From positions 1 through 49,528 of the forward strand of contig NZ_BDJK01000010.1 of NCBI RefSeq assembly GCF_001950255.1: a stretch of DNA of 49,528 nt, in the 5' to 3' direction. A program made the position numbers and the translations under genes. The notes below the pieces were generated by a model. That model saw only the letters and a list, made by a program, of their open reading frames with translations. It was not told the origin of the DNA and made no database searches. Positions 16,851 to 24,877 of the stretch are shown piece after piece. Origin of the DNA: Carboxydothermus pertinax (GTDB taxonomy: Bacteria > Bacillota > Z-2901 > Carboxydothermales > Carboxydothermaceae). Every line of letters starts with the position of its first letter. The stretch's first letter is position 1.

Positions 16851-17396
16851 ATGGAGCGAAAAATTGGAAATTCCAAACTTATTTTAAAAATTGGGGATAT
16901 TACCCGGGAAAAAGTTGATGCTATTGTTAATGCTGCCAACTCTAGGCTTGCGGGTGGAGGTGGGGTAGACGGGGCCATTCACCGTGTCGGTGGGCCTAAA
17001 ATAATGGCCGAATGTCAAGAAATAATTAAAAAAATTGGGATTTTACCTCCAGGAAAAGCTGTGGCAACTACTGCTGGAAATTTACCAGCAAAATATGTAA
17101 TCCATACTGTTGGACCAATTTATCGGGATGGTTTAAAAGGAGAAGAAACGGTTTTACGGGAAGCCTATTTAAGTTCCTTGAACCTGGCTAAAAAACTTCA
17201 AGTACAATCCATTGCCTTTCCCTCCATAAGTACTGGAGCTTATGGCTATCCTGTGCAGGAGGCCGCCTGGATTGCTATTAAAGCAGTAGTGGATTTTTTA
17301 GAAAAGGAAAAGGACAGTTATGAAATAATCTTTGTCTTATTTGACGAACAGACTTATATTGCTTATAAAAACGCTTTAGAACTATATCGTTTATAG
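16851..17396 (+). CDS. macrodomain protein (ADP-ribose binding / deacetylase)
   Basis: A 181-residue stand-alone macrodomain of the MacroD/YmdB type. VDAIVNAANSRLAGGGGVDG holds the nucleotide-binding Asn and the glycine-rich loop, and HTVGPIY and SISTGAYGYPVQEAA are the other signature loops. Such proteins hydrolyse O-acetyl-ADP-ribose or remove ADP-ribose from protein. An AGAGGTG site precedes the ATG. The flavoprotein gene follows after 16 bp, so the two are probably one transcript. Confidence 0.93.
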   Translation: MERKIGNSKLILKIGDITREKVDAIVNAANSRLAGGGGVDGAIHRVGGPKIMAECQEIIKKIGILPPGKAVATTAGNLPAKYVIHTVGPIYRDGLKGEETVLREAYLSSLNLAKKLQVQSIAFPSISTGAYGYPVQEAAWIAIKAVVDFLEKEKDSYEIIFVLFDEQTYIAYKNALELYRL

Positions 17397-17412
17397 GGAG
17401 AGGAGATTTGGA

Positions 17413-18087
17413 ATGAAAGTATTCGCCTTAATGGGAAGCCCCCGGGAAGGTGGTAATACTGATATTTTAATTGAAGAGGCTTTAACGCCTGCCCGGAGGG
17501 CTGGTTGGGAAGTGGTTAAGCTGGCCATTGACCAGCTTTATATTAATCCCTGCCGGGGTTGCCTGGAGTGTCGGGGGAGGGGCAATTGCAGTTTAGAAGA
17601 AGACGATATTTTGGTAGTGGTGAGAGAACTGGCCGAAGCCGATGCGTACATAATCGGCGCACCGGTTTATGGAAACCATTTGCCCGGTCAGGTGAAAATT
17701 CTTTTTGACCGCCTCTCGGGTCTTATCCATCAGGTAAGCTACGATGGAGAAGGACTTAGGTCTAAAAGCCGGCTGCCAGCAAAAAAGAGAAACGTTTTCC
17801 TTTTTGCGGTAGCTGCTGCTCATCGTTTGGAATCATGCGATGGGGTGTTAAAATATCTCCGATTTTTTGTGCGGCCGGAGCTAAACGGCGGTGAAATTTT
17901 TGAACTTCCGGTCTATGGAGTCGGAGCCAAAGGTCAGCTTAAATTTAACGCTCTGGAACTAAAAAAAATGTTGGAAGGTAAAGGTATTTTAAATTTATCA
18001 GAAAAAATAAAAGAGTTTCAGGAACTACACCAAAATTACTTAAGAAAAGCATATGATTTCGGGGAAAAAATTTTAACCTGCAGGTAA
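17413..18087 (+). CDS. NADPH-dependent FMN reductase / flavodoxin-fold protein with cysteine motif
   Basis: A 224-residue flavoprotein. The FMN phosphate loop is MGSPREGGNTDIL at residues 7-19. Next is a cysteine cluster PCRGCLECRGRGNC (about 47-60), like those of iron-sulfur flavoproteins, then the isoalloxazine loop IIGAPVYGNHLPGQVKILFD. The cysteines may bind an Fe-S cluster or act as redox thiols. The C-terminal 60 residues are helical and less conserved. A GGAGAGGAG site lies upstream. The physiological partner is unknown. Confidence 0.85.
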   Translation: MKVFALMGSPREGGNTDILIEEALTPARRAGWEVVKLAIDQLYINPCRGCLECRGRGNCSLEEDDILVVVRELAEADAYIIGAPVYGNHLPGQVKILFDRLSGLIHQVSYDGEGLRSKSRLPAKKRNVFLFAVAAAHRLESCDGVLKYLRFFVRPELNGGEIFELPVYGVGAKGQLKFNALELKKMLEGKGILNLSEKIKEFQELHQNYLRKAYDFGEKILTCR

Positions 18088-18105
18088 AACTGCGGGTTTT
18101 GCTTT
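18077..18105 (+). terminator. intrinsic terminator overlapping the flavoprotein stop
   Basis: CCTGCAG / CTGCGGG stem (one T-G pair) with an 8-nt spacer including the TAA stop, followed by TTTTGCTTTT. It separates the macrodomain/flavoprotein transcript from the stressosome operon. Confidence 0.7.
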
Positions 18106-18118
18106 TATTTAGCTATAT

Positions 18119-18147
18119 TTGCTGAAAAATTTATGGTAAAATATATA
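18119..18147 (+). promoter_or_regulatory. putative sigma-A promoter of the stressosome operon
   Basis: TTGCTG (18119-18124), 17-bp spacer, TATATA (18142-18147), about 45 bp upstream of the chosen ATG at 18192. Confidence 0.5.
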
Positions 18148-18191
18148 GCTGATTATGTCGCGTCATGTCAAGGATTTGCGAGGTTGATAGG

Positions 18192-19631
18192 ATGTTTAGC
18201 TTCTTATTTAAAGATGTCCAAGGAAGGCTGCTGCAAACTTTGCCTTTTTTGCGGGGAGTTTTAAATGCCAGAGATTTAAAGTCATGCTTTTATAGTTCTT
18301 CCCAGCTTTTAAATTCTGTTTCCCCGGCTAAAACTTATTTATATAAAAAGGGATCAGGGGGACTGGAAAAGATAGATTCTTACCCTGCTGAAGAAAATTT
18401 GCTTATTTCTGTTTTAAATCTATCAAAGAATGAAGCTATTTACATAGAAAATAACCGAAGGCTATATGTTACCTTTGGTGAGGAAGAGCGAGATTATCTT
18501 TTGATTGCTGACTTTCATCAAGCCTTATCCGAGGAAGATAAGAACTTTCTTCAACACTACGCCCTGCTTATTAAAGATAGTTTTGAAAGGTTAGAAGAAA
18601 TTAAAACTCTATATTTAAAAGCTGAAAAAATGCGTCAGTTATCGGAACTAACCTTAACTATTGTTAGAAGTGACCAGCCCTATGCTATGAGTGAAATTCT
18701 GGTAGAAGGAGCGGCGGCCATTACCGGTTGCAGCAGGGTTCTTTATCTTCAATACCATGCAGGTCAAGATATTTTATCCATTGAATCTTTTATCGGAGTG
18801 GATGGAGAATTTCTAAATCATTTGCGACCGGCCTTAAAAAAACCTGTAGCAACTTCTAGTAACTTATTTTCAACAGTTTTTGTTTCCGGAGAACCAATGA
18901 TGGCCCAAGATTTGATAAACGACTACCGCTGGCTTTTACCTGACCCGGCGGTAAATCATGCATATCTGGTACCGGTAATTTCCGAAAACTACCGGCATGG
19001 CTTACTGGTGCTGCTTGGCACCAGTCAGGAGAAAATAACAATTGCGGAACAGTCTATGGCTTTAGTGCTTGCCAACCAGGTAGCGGCAGCGATGGAAACT
19101 GCAGTGCAGCGAATGGATCTTTTACAGAAAGCCCATACCGATAAGTTAACTGGGCTTGCTAATCGAGCAGTATTGCAAAAATATTTTACCCGGGAGGCAA
19201 ACCGGGCTGATCATAATTTTTATGAAATGGCTTTACTACTGATGGACATGGATAATTTTAAACGCTATAACGACACTTTTGGCCACTTGGCTGGGGACGG
19301 ATTATTAAGGAAGGTGGGAGAAGTTATAAGAAGTTGTATCCGCCCCTACGACCTTGCTGTGAGATACGGTGGAGATGAGTTCTTAATTTTGTTACCCAAG
19401 GCTAATGCTGAGGTGGGTCGATTGGTAGCGCGGAGAATTACTTCCGGGATGAATAGTATAAATGATCCGCTTCTTGTAGATAAAGATTGGACTGTCACTA
19501 TGAGCATAGGAATTGCAGTACGTAAACCCTTTGGAGATGATTTAAATAGTTTAATTGAAAAGGCCGACCGGGCCATGTATCAAGCTAAAGAAAGTCGGGA
19601 TGGGGCAGTAGTATTAAGTAGCGAAGAATAA
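18192..19631 (+). CDS. diguanylate cyclase with GAF domain (GGDEF, I-site present)
   Basis: A 479-residue cytoplasmic signalling protein. An uncharacterised first third is followed by a GAF-like domain (about 150-300) and a complete GGDEF domain (about 310-475). The active site RYGGDEFLILLP is intact, and the inhibitory RxxD I-site (RPYD) lies five residues before it, so it should make c-di-GMP under product inhibition. GAGG sits 8 nt before the ATG at 18192; the longer ORF from 18165 lacks a clear site. It is the first gene of an operon with rsbR, rsbS and rsbT homologues. A GGDEF protein is a known stressosome output in Moorella. Confidence 0.93.
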   Translation: MFSFLFKDVQGRLLQTLPFLRGVLNARDLKSCFYSSSQLLNSVSPAKTYLYKKGSGGLEKIDSYPAEENLLISVLNLSKNEAIYIENNRRLYVTFGEEERDYLLIADFHQALSEEDKNFLQHYALLIKDSFERLEEIKTLYLKAEKMRQLSELTLTIVRSDQPYAMSEILVEGAAAITGCSRVLYLQYHAGQDILSIESFIGVDGEFLNHLRPALKKPVATSSNLFSTVFVSGEPMMAQDLINDYRWLLPDPAVNHAYLVPVISENYRHGLLVLLGTSQEKITIAEQSMALVLANQVAAAMETAVQRMDLLQKAHTDKLTGLANRAVLQKYFTREANRADHNFYEMALLLMDMDNFKRYNDTFGHLAGDGLLRKVGEVIRSCIRPYDLAVRYGGDEFLILLPKANAEVGRLVARRITSGMNSINDPLLVDKDWTVTMSIGIAVRKPFGDDLNSLIEKADRAMYQAKESRDGAVVLSSEE

Positions 19632-19648
19632 AGGGAGGTTCTGTCATT

Positions 19649-20404
19649 ATGTTAAACTCGTTAATTTTGCAGAACAAAGACGTAGTGGTTGAGATTTACC
19701 AAGCTACTGGAAAAAATATTTTTACTTCCGATGAAGTTAAAGAAATCTTAGATTATATCGTGGGAGTAGAAGAAAAAAAGCTCGCCGAGGAAGTATTTTC
19801 AGAAAAATTGTACCAAAAATTTCGCCAACGTGAAGTGGACTATAATATTTTTTACGAAGAACTATATAAGATTAAAAAAGCGGTGGATGAACTTATTTTA
19901 AAACAACAAGGGGAAGTAGTAAATCTTCTTTTAGAAAATGAAAAGTATTTTCACGAGTTATATGCTGTTTTTAACAATAAGTTTGTTAAAGTTCAAAAAG
20001 AAATAATTAAAAACCAGATGCACTCCATTCAGGAGCTTTCCACCCCGGTGGTGGAGATTTGGGACAAAATACTGGCATTACCCATTATCGGGACTTTAGA
20101 TTCCTACCGGGTTCGGACCATGATGGAGCAACTATTAGAAAAAATTCAAGAAGTTAAAGCTAAAATAGTTATAATTGATATTACAGGAGTGGCGGTAGTA
20201 GATACTGAGACTGCTAACTATCTAATTAAAACCGCTAAAGCGGCAGGATTAATGGGGTGTGAAGTTATTATAACGGGGATTCGACCGCAGATTGCCCAAA
20301 CCATTGTTCAGCTGGGGATTTTTTTTGATCATTTTATTACAAAAGATACTTTAAAGGCTGGCCTAGAAGTGGCTTTTAAAAAATTAAATCTTGAGGTGAA
20401 ATAA
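19649..20404 (+). CDS. rsbR: RsbR-like stressosome scaffold with C-terminal STAS domain
   Basis: A 251-residue protein with a helical amino half (residues 1-130) and a STAS domain (about 135-250). The STAS core reads IVIIDITGVAVVDTETANYL, where the threonines correspond to RsbT-phosphorylated positions, and GCEVIITGIRPQIAQT. In stressosomes RsbR proteins form the sensory turrets. The amino domain here would be the sensor and is not recognisable as a globin or PAS from sequence alone. GGGAGG precedes the ATG, and rsbS starts right after its stop. Confidence 0.9.
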   Translation: MLNSLILQNKDVVVEIYQATGKNIFTSDEVKEILDYIVGVEEKKLAEEVFSEKLYQKFRQREVDYNIFYEELYKIKKAVDELILKQQGEVVNLLLENEKYFHELYAVFNNKFVKVQKEIIKNQMHSIQELSTPVVEIWDKILALPIIGTLDSYRVRTMMEQLLEKIQEVKAKIVIIDITGVAVVDTETANYLIKTAKAAGLMGCEVIITGIRPQIAQTIVQLGIFFDHFITKDTLKAGLEVAFKKLNLEVK

Positions 20405-20758
20405 ATGCAGGTCACGATTCTTGAAATAAATAAAGTTCTTATTTGTCCTCTGCAGGGGGAAATTCTGGATCTTCACGTTCAACAAATTCAAGAGGAAATT
20501 ATCGCCAGGCTTTATAAGTCGGGAGCTAAAGGGGTTATCCTTGATGTTTCCGGACTTAGTTTAATTGATTCGTTCTTGGGCAGGGTGCTCGTGGAAATTA
20601 CCCGCATGGTAAAAATAATGGGGGCGAAAGCGGCAATTACTGGTATTACCCCCCATGTAGCTATTACCATTGTTGAATTAGGACTTCCTTTAGAGCATTT
20701 GCGGACTTTTGGCTCGGTGGAAGAAGCGATCAGCTACATAGGGAGCGAATGGGAATGA
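20405..20758 (+). CDS. rsbS: RsbS-like stressosome core STAS protein
   Basis: A single STAS domain of 117 aa. The phosphorylatable serine is in VILDVSGLSLIDSFLGRVL, equivalent to Ser59 of Bacillus RsbS. MGAKAAITGITPHVAITIVEL follows. With RsbR it would form the core that sequesters RsbT. The start lies directly after the rsbR stop (AGGTG in its last codons), and its end overlaps rsbT. Confidence 0.93.
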   Translation: MQVTILEINKVLICPLQGEILDLHVQQIQEEIIARLYKSGAKGVILDVSGLSLIDSFLGRVLVEITRMVKIMGAKAAITGITPHVAITIVELGLPLEHLRTFGSVEEAISYIGSEWE

Positions 20759-21147
20759 TAATTGAAATCAGGGCAGAAACAGACATCCTGACCGCAAGAC
20801 AGGCCGGTAGAGAACTGGCCAAAAAAGCCGGGTTTGGTCTTATTGATGAAACCCGTATTGTTACTGCAATTTCTGAACTTGCCCGCAATATCTTAAAATA
20901 TGCCGGAACTGGCACTGTGAAAATAAATAGTATAAGTAAAGAAGGTAAAAAGGGTATTGAAATAATCTGTGAGGACGAAGGACCGGGTATAGCAGATTTA
21001 GACCGGGTTTTAAAGGGCGGCTTTTCTACCTCTGGGGGGCTTGGCAGAGGGATAAGTGGCACCCGGGAACTAATGGATGAGTTTCATATTGAATCGGAGC
21101 TTGGTCATGGAACAAAAGTGGTGGTGCGAAAATGGTTAAGAAACTAG
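20749..21147 (+). CDS. rsbT: RsbT-like serine/threonine kinase (switch kinase)
   Basis: A 132-residue GHKL ATPase-fold protein kinase. N-box ISELARNILKYAGTG, G1 box EDEGPGI and G2 region GGLGRGISGTRELMDEF match RsbT. It phosphorylates RsbR and RsbS under stress and is then freed to activate a downstream partner. The start overlaps the end of rsbS by 10 bp (a second ATG lies at 20755), and the end overlaps the phosphatase gene by 16 bp, so translation is coupled. Confidence 0.93.
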   Translation: MGMIIEIRAETDILTARQAGRELAKKAGFGLIDETRIVTAISELARNILKYAGTGTVKINSISKEGKKGIEIICEDEGPGIADLDRVLKGGFSTSGGLGRGISGTRELMDEFHIESELGHGTKVVVRKWLRN

Positions 21148-22133
21148 AATATTTTATCCATGGATTGGATGAAGCCCGGGGAATTGTTGGTAGAATAAAA
21201 AATGAGGGTTTTTTTTCTGGTAGATTTGCTTCGGAAATAGAGCTTTGTATTTTAGAACTGGCGGGGAATCTTGCCCGACATGGTGGTGGTGGAAAATTAC
21301 TTTTAGAACTAAAGGAAGAAAAAATTAGCTTGAGGACTGAAAACTTTTTACCATATATCCCGGATTTTAGCCAGATATTTTCCGCGAGAGGCCATGGTTT
21401 GAGAACCGTAATGCGAATTATGGATGAAGTTTCCTTAGAAGCAATTTCAGGTCTGCCCTTTATAGTTAATGCCGTAAAGTATTTCAATTACTTTCCTACT
21501 TATAGGGGTTATTATGCTGAAAAAGGTTTAAAATTTTATAGCATTAAGCTGCCGGTTGGGCGGCTTTCCTTTTTCCTGCGGCCAATGATTGGGTTCGATA
21601 TTGGGGGGGACGGTATTTTTCTTCACCAACAGCCGGACAAAGTGAAATTAACTTTGGTCGATGCTTTAGGACATGGATTAAAGGCTGCAAAGGTTTTAGA
21701 AATGATTAATCAATTTTACCAAGATGTTCAAAAAATTAACGAATGTGACCTAGAGCTTTTGCACAAACAACTTCAGGGAAGTCGTGGGGCGGCAATGGGT
21801 CAGGTATTTTTTGACCTTTCCTCAAAAAAACTGATATTTACAGGATGCGGAAACATAAGCACTACCATCTTTTTTAAAACTGATGCTTATAAAGCTTTAA
21901 CCAGTGCTGATGGTATTGTTGGTTATGGTAAGCTTAGAACCTTTACAGAGAAGGTGGCTCTTGACCACTTTAAATATTTATACTTTCATAGTGATGGTGT
22001 GTCGTATTGCTGGTTAAGGGATAATATTGGTAAAGATTTTGGACCCCTTACTACACTGGCCGAGGGTGTTGGTAAATACGGAAAAAACCAGGATGATATT
22101 CTAGCAGGGGTATTGGTGTTGGGAGAAATATAA
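21132..22133 (+). CDS. fused GHKL ATPase-like / PP2C (RsbX/SpoIIE-like) phosphatase
   Basis: A 333-residue protein with two halves. Residues 1-125 look like a GHKL ATPase domain (ELCILELAGNLARHGGGGK for the N-box, ARGHGLRTVMRIMDEV for the G2 region). Residues 130-333 are a compact PP2C domain with IGFDIGGDG, LVDALGHGLKAAKV, FTGCGNIST and FHSDGVSYCW carrying the metal-binding Asp residues. In classical stressosome operons RsbX is only the phosphatase half. Here it would reset RsbR/RsbS by dephosphorylation, and the ATPase half may be a second switch or anchoring domain. Confidence 0.85.
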   Translation: MVKKLEYFIHGLDEARGIVGRIKNEGFFSGRFASEIELCILELAGNLARHGGGGKLLLELKEEKISLRTENFLPYIPDFSQIFSARGHGLRTVMRIMDEVSLEAISGLPFIVNAVKYFNYFPTYRGYYAEKGLKFYSIKLPVGRLSFFLRPMIGFDIGGDGIFLHQQPDKVKLTLVDALGHGLKAAKVLEMINQFYQDVQKINECDLELLHKQLQGSRGAAMGQVFFDLSSKKLIFTGCGNISTTIFFKTDAYKALTSADGIVGYGKLRTFTEKVALDHFKYLYFHSDGVSYCWLRDNIGKDFGPLTTLAEGVGKYGKNQDDILAGVLVLGEI

Positions 22134-22161
22134 AAAAGCGGGGAAATACTCCCGCTTTTTT
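22132..22161. terminator. bidirectional terminator between convergent operons
   Basis: AAAAAAGCGGG / CCCGCTTTTTT with an 8-base loop. The hairpin begins in the stop of the phosphatase gene and ends in the stop of the convergent PiT gene. Confidence 0.85.
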
Positions 22162-23155
22162 ACTTTAAAAGAGAAACTAACTGGTACATCAATGCTGCCA
22201 TTAATCCTGCGGCCGGTATCGTTAAAACCCAGGCAGTAACAATGTTTTTACCTACTTCCCAGTTAACTCCACTAAATCTTTTGGCAGACCCCACTCCCAA
22301 AATCGAAGAGGCAACTACGTGGGTGGTGCTGACCGGAGCTCCCCAAAGGGAGGAGCCATAAATTGTAATTGAAGATGAAAGGTCTGCCGCAAAGCCGTTT
22401 ACCGGCTCAATCCGGAAGATTTTACTTCCCATCGTTTTAATAATCCGCCAGCCGCCGGTATAAGTCCCAAGGCCCATTGCTAGAGCACAGGCAAGTTTTA
22501 CCCAAAGAGGTATCTCAAAGGTTTGAAGGTAACCAGCACTAAAAAGAGCTAAAGTTATAATACCCATTGATTTCTGGGCATCGTTCGAACCATGAGAAAA
22601 GGATGCCATAGCGGCTGACAATACCTGGAGTTTTCTAAACTTCATATTAAGGGGAAAAGGAGCAGACTTATCAAAAATCCAGAAAAAAGAAGTCATAATA
22701 ATAAATCCGATAGAAAAACCAATAATGGGCGAAAGAATTAAGGGTAATAAAACTTTTTCCAAAATACCTCTTAAAAGAAGTGCCTGTACTCCAGATCCAG
22801 CAATGGTGGCTCCAATTAATCCCCCAATTAAAGCATGGGAGGAGCTGCTGGGTAGCCCAAAATACCAGGTAATAAGGTTCCAGATTATTGCTCCGATTAG
22901 CGCAGCTATAATAACAAACTGGTTTATGGCATTGGGAATTACAATTCCTTTACCGATAGTTTTTGCCACAGCTGTGCCAGATACCGCTCCAACAAAGTTT
23001 AATAACCCTGCCATTAAAACCGCCTGTTTTGGGGAAAGAGCACGGGTTGTAACTGAAGTTGCTACCGCATTGGCAGTATCGTGAAAACCATTTACGAAAT
23101 CGAAGCTTATTGCTAGGATGGTTACAATGACTACTAATGTTAGCGTGCTAAGCAT
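22160..23155 (-). CDS. pit: inorganic phosphate transporter, PiT family
   Basis: A 331-residue membrane protein with about 10 hydrophobic segments and the duplicated PiT signature. The first copy is FVNGFHDTANAVATSVTTRA near residue 22 and the second SHGSNDAQKSMGIITLAL near residue 190. LPSSSSHALIGGLIGA and APVSTTHVVASSILGVG are also typical. It takes up phosphate (as a metal-phosphate complex) with protons or Na+. Its start overlaps the DUF47 gene by 8 bp, the usual PiT arrangement. Confidence 0.95.
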   Translation of the reverse strand: MLSTLTLVVIVTILAISFDFVNGFHDTANAVATSVTTRALSPKQAVLMAGLLNFVGAVSGTAVAKTIGKGIVIPNAINQFVIIAALIGAIIWNLITWYFGLPSSSSHALIGGLIGATIAGSGVQALLLRGILEKVLLPLILSPIIGFSIGFIIMTSFFWIFDKSAPFPLNMKFRKLQVLSAAMASFSHGSNDAQKSMGIITLALFSAGYLQTFEIPLWVKLACALAMGLGTYTGGWRIIKTMGSKIFRIEPVNGFAADLSSSITIYGSSLWGAPVSTTHVVASSILGVGSAKRFSGVNWEVGKNIVTAWVLTIPAAGLMAALMYQLVSLLK

Positions 23156-23774
23156 ATTTTAAAACTACCCCTTTAATTAAATCTCCCAAATCTTCACATA
23201 AATCTAAGAGCTCTTCAATATGTTCGTAAATTTCTTTCCATTTAATTAATTCAATGGGGTCATGAACGTTTTTAAATAAATAAGAAGTACCTTCCTGGAA
23301 AATTTCATCGCCAACGCTTTCTAATCGGTTTATTTCCATACAAAGTTCAATTAATTTTTCATGGTGGGCTGGAACGTTGTCCAAGAGCTTAACTGCATCG
23401 TAAACTTGATGGGCAACTTTTTTGATTACTTCCACCATTTTTAAAGCTGTTTGGGTGGGGTTAATAGCGTCGTATAAGACCATTTTTAAATAGGTAGCAT
23501 AAATAAAATCCAAAATATCGTCTAGATTTGCTGCGATTTTCATAATATCTTCCCGGTCCATCGGGGTGGAAAAGCTTTTATCAAGCTTATCTAATAAATT
23601 TCGGGTGACTTCATCCCCTCTACTTTCAATTGCTTTTAGGTCCTGTAAGTTTTCCTGGGCAGAATATGGAGAATTAACTGCCCTTACTAAAACCTCAGCG
23701 CCATCGACCACGTATTTGGCACTTTGACTAAAAAGCTCGAAAAAAATTGGTTTTTTTGGCTTTAAGGATATCAT
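23148..23774 (-). CDS. DUF47 (PhoU-like) PiT accessory protein
   Basis: A 208-residue helical protein of the DUF47/Pit accessory family, distantly PhoU-like. Acidic helices such as LQDLKAIESRGDEVTRNLLD and LCMEINRLESVGDEIFQEG are typical. It is the first gene of the transporter operon and presumably regulates the PiT protein. A GGAGGAGAAAAGGGAG stretch precedes the ATG. Confidence 0.92.
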   Translation of the reverse strand: MISLKPKKPIFFELFSQSAKYVVDGAEVLVRAVNSPYSAQENLQDLKAIESRGDEVTRNLLDKLDKSFSTPMDREDIMKIAANLDDILDFIYATYLKMVLYDAINPTQTALKMVEVIKKVAHQVYDAVKLLDNVPAHHEKLIELCMEINRLESVGDEIFQEGTSYLFKNVHDPIELIKWKEIYEHIEELLDLCEDLGDLIKGVVLKYA

Positions 23775-23876
23775 AATCTCCCTTTTCTCCTCCTTTTAAG
23801 AATACAGGATTCCGTTGTTATTTTACTTTCTCTCCTCTGGTATGTTAAAGCGAGTTTACAATCTATTAACAAAAAA

Positions 23877-23905
23877 TTAACTCCTTAATAATTATGGTGT
23901 ATAAT
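23877..23905 (+). promoter_or_regulatory. sigma-A promoter of the MBL-fold gene
   Basis: TTAACT (23877-23882), 17-bp spacer, TATAAT (23900-23905). The start would be near 23912, about 25 nt before the GTG, leaving room for the GGGAGGGG site. Confidence 0.65.
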
Positions 23906-23935
23906 TATTACAACCTAAGCAGGGAGGGGATGTAG

Positions 23936-24742
23936 GTGTTAAAAACAAGCTTTTTTAAACAAGTTATGATAATAAAAATGGGACGAACCCTATTTGGAAA
24001 ATTACTATATCCAGTCTATTCCTTTTACTTTGATGGGGTGTTAATAGATACAGGTTGTTGGCACTGCCGTTTTGAATTTAGTTCTTTTTTTAATGAAATA
24101 ACGGTAGATAAAGTTACTTTAACCCATTCCCATGAAGACCACATTGGCAATGTATGGTTAGCCAAACAAAAAAATATTCCTGTTTATGTTGACGAAAAGG
24201 GTATTCCCTTTTTGCAGGAGCCAAAAAAGTTAAATATGGAATTATACAGGAAAATTACCTGGGGTGTTCCGCTTAAAGCCGAGGCCTTGGCTTTAAAAAA
24301 TACTGTTGAAACGCGAAATTTCACTTTGCAGGTGGTTAAAACCCCTGGTCACAGTCCTGACCATGTGTGTTTTTATGAACCAGAAAATAGTTTTTTATTT
24401 ACCGGGGACTTATTTTTAGGAGAACACCAGCGGATACTAATGGCAACGGAAGATTTTTGGAAAATTTTAGATTCTTTAAAGACAGTAATTGCTCTAAAAC
24501 CAAAATACCTTTTTTGCGGTTTAAACGGCGTAGTTTTAAAAGCAAACGAGGTACTCCAAAATAAGGTAAAATATTGGGAAGATTTGGCTTATAAAGTGTT
24601 GAATTTAAAGGAGAAGGGATTGAAAGTTGAAGAAATTGACCGGCTTATCTTTAAAAAGAAAAGTCTAATTTCTATTGTTTCCGGTGGTAGCTTTTCTTCA
24701 TTGAATCTTGTACGTTCAATTATTAATAATCGGGAACAATAG
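23936..24742 (+). CDS. MBL-fold metallo-hydrolase
   Basis: A 268-residue metallo-beta-lactamase-fold hydrolase. The di-metal ligands are in THSHEDHIGN (HxHxDH, about residue 63), KTPGHSPDH (about 139) and FTGDLFLGE (about 157). The substrate is unknown; small thiol esters are common in this broad family. It starts with GTG at 23936, with GGGAGGGG upstream; the ATG at 23930 is out of frame and stops at once. It ends at an intrinsic terminator. Confidence 0.85.
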   Translation: MLKTSFFKQVMIIKMGRTLFGKLLYPVYSFYFDGVLIDTGCWHCRFEFSSFFNEITVDKVTLTHSHEDHIGNVWLAKQKNIPVYVDEKGIPFLQEPKKLNMELYRKITWGVPLKAEALALKNTVETRNFTLQVVKTPGHSPDHVCFYEPENSFLFTGDLFLGEHQRILMATEDFWKILDSLKTVIALKPKYLFCGLNGVVLKANEVLQNKVKYWEDLAYKVLNLKEKGLKVEEIDRLIFKKKSLISIVSGGSFSSLNLVRSIINNREQ

Positions 24743-24772
24743 AGAAAACTTGAAGGCACAAGCTTCTTATCC

Positions 24773-24797
24773 CTCGCAAATTACTGCGAGTTTTTTT
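24773..24797 (+). terminator. intrinsic terminator after the MBL-fold gene
   Basis: CTCGCA / TGCGAG stem with a 6-nt loop and seven T residues. Confidence 0.85.
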
Positions 24798-24800
24798 ATT

Positions 24801-24822
24801 TTTGTAAGAAATTTGTAAGAAA
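24801..24822 (+). promoter_or_regulatory. tandem 11-bp direct repeat, candidate OmpR-type regulator box
   Basis: Two perfect head-to-tail copies of TTTGTAAGAAA. Seven bp downstream is TATCAT (24830-24835), a possible -10, and the cytochrome start is at 24878. Eleven-bp direct repeats replacing a -35 are typical of PhoB/OmpR-family activators. The same repeat occurs before nrfA (30388-30367, minus strand), with the same 7-bp spacing to TAGAGT. Confidence 0.75.
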
Positions 24823-24877
24823 TGAAAGTTATCATTATAACAAAATAAAGACTTAAATTATTTGGGGGGGTGCAAAG

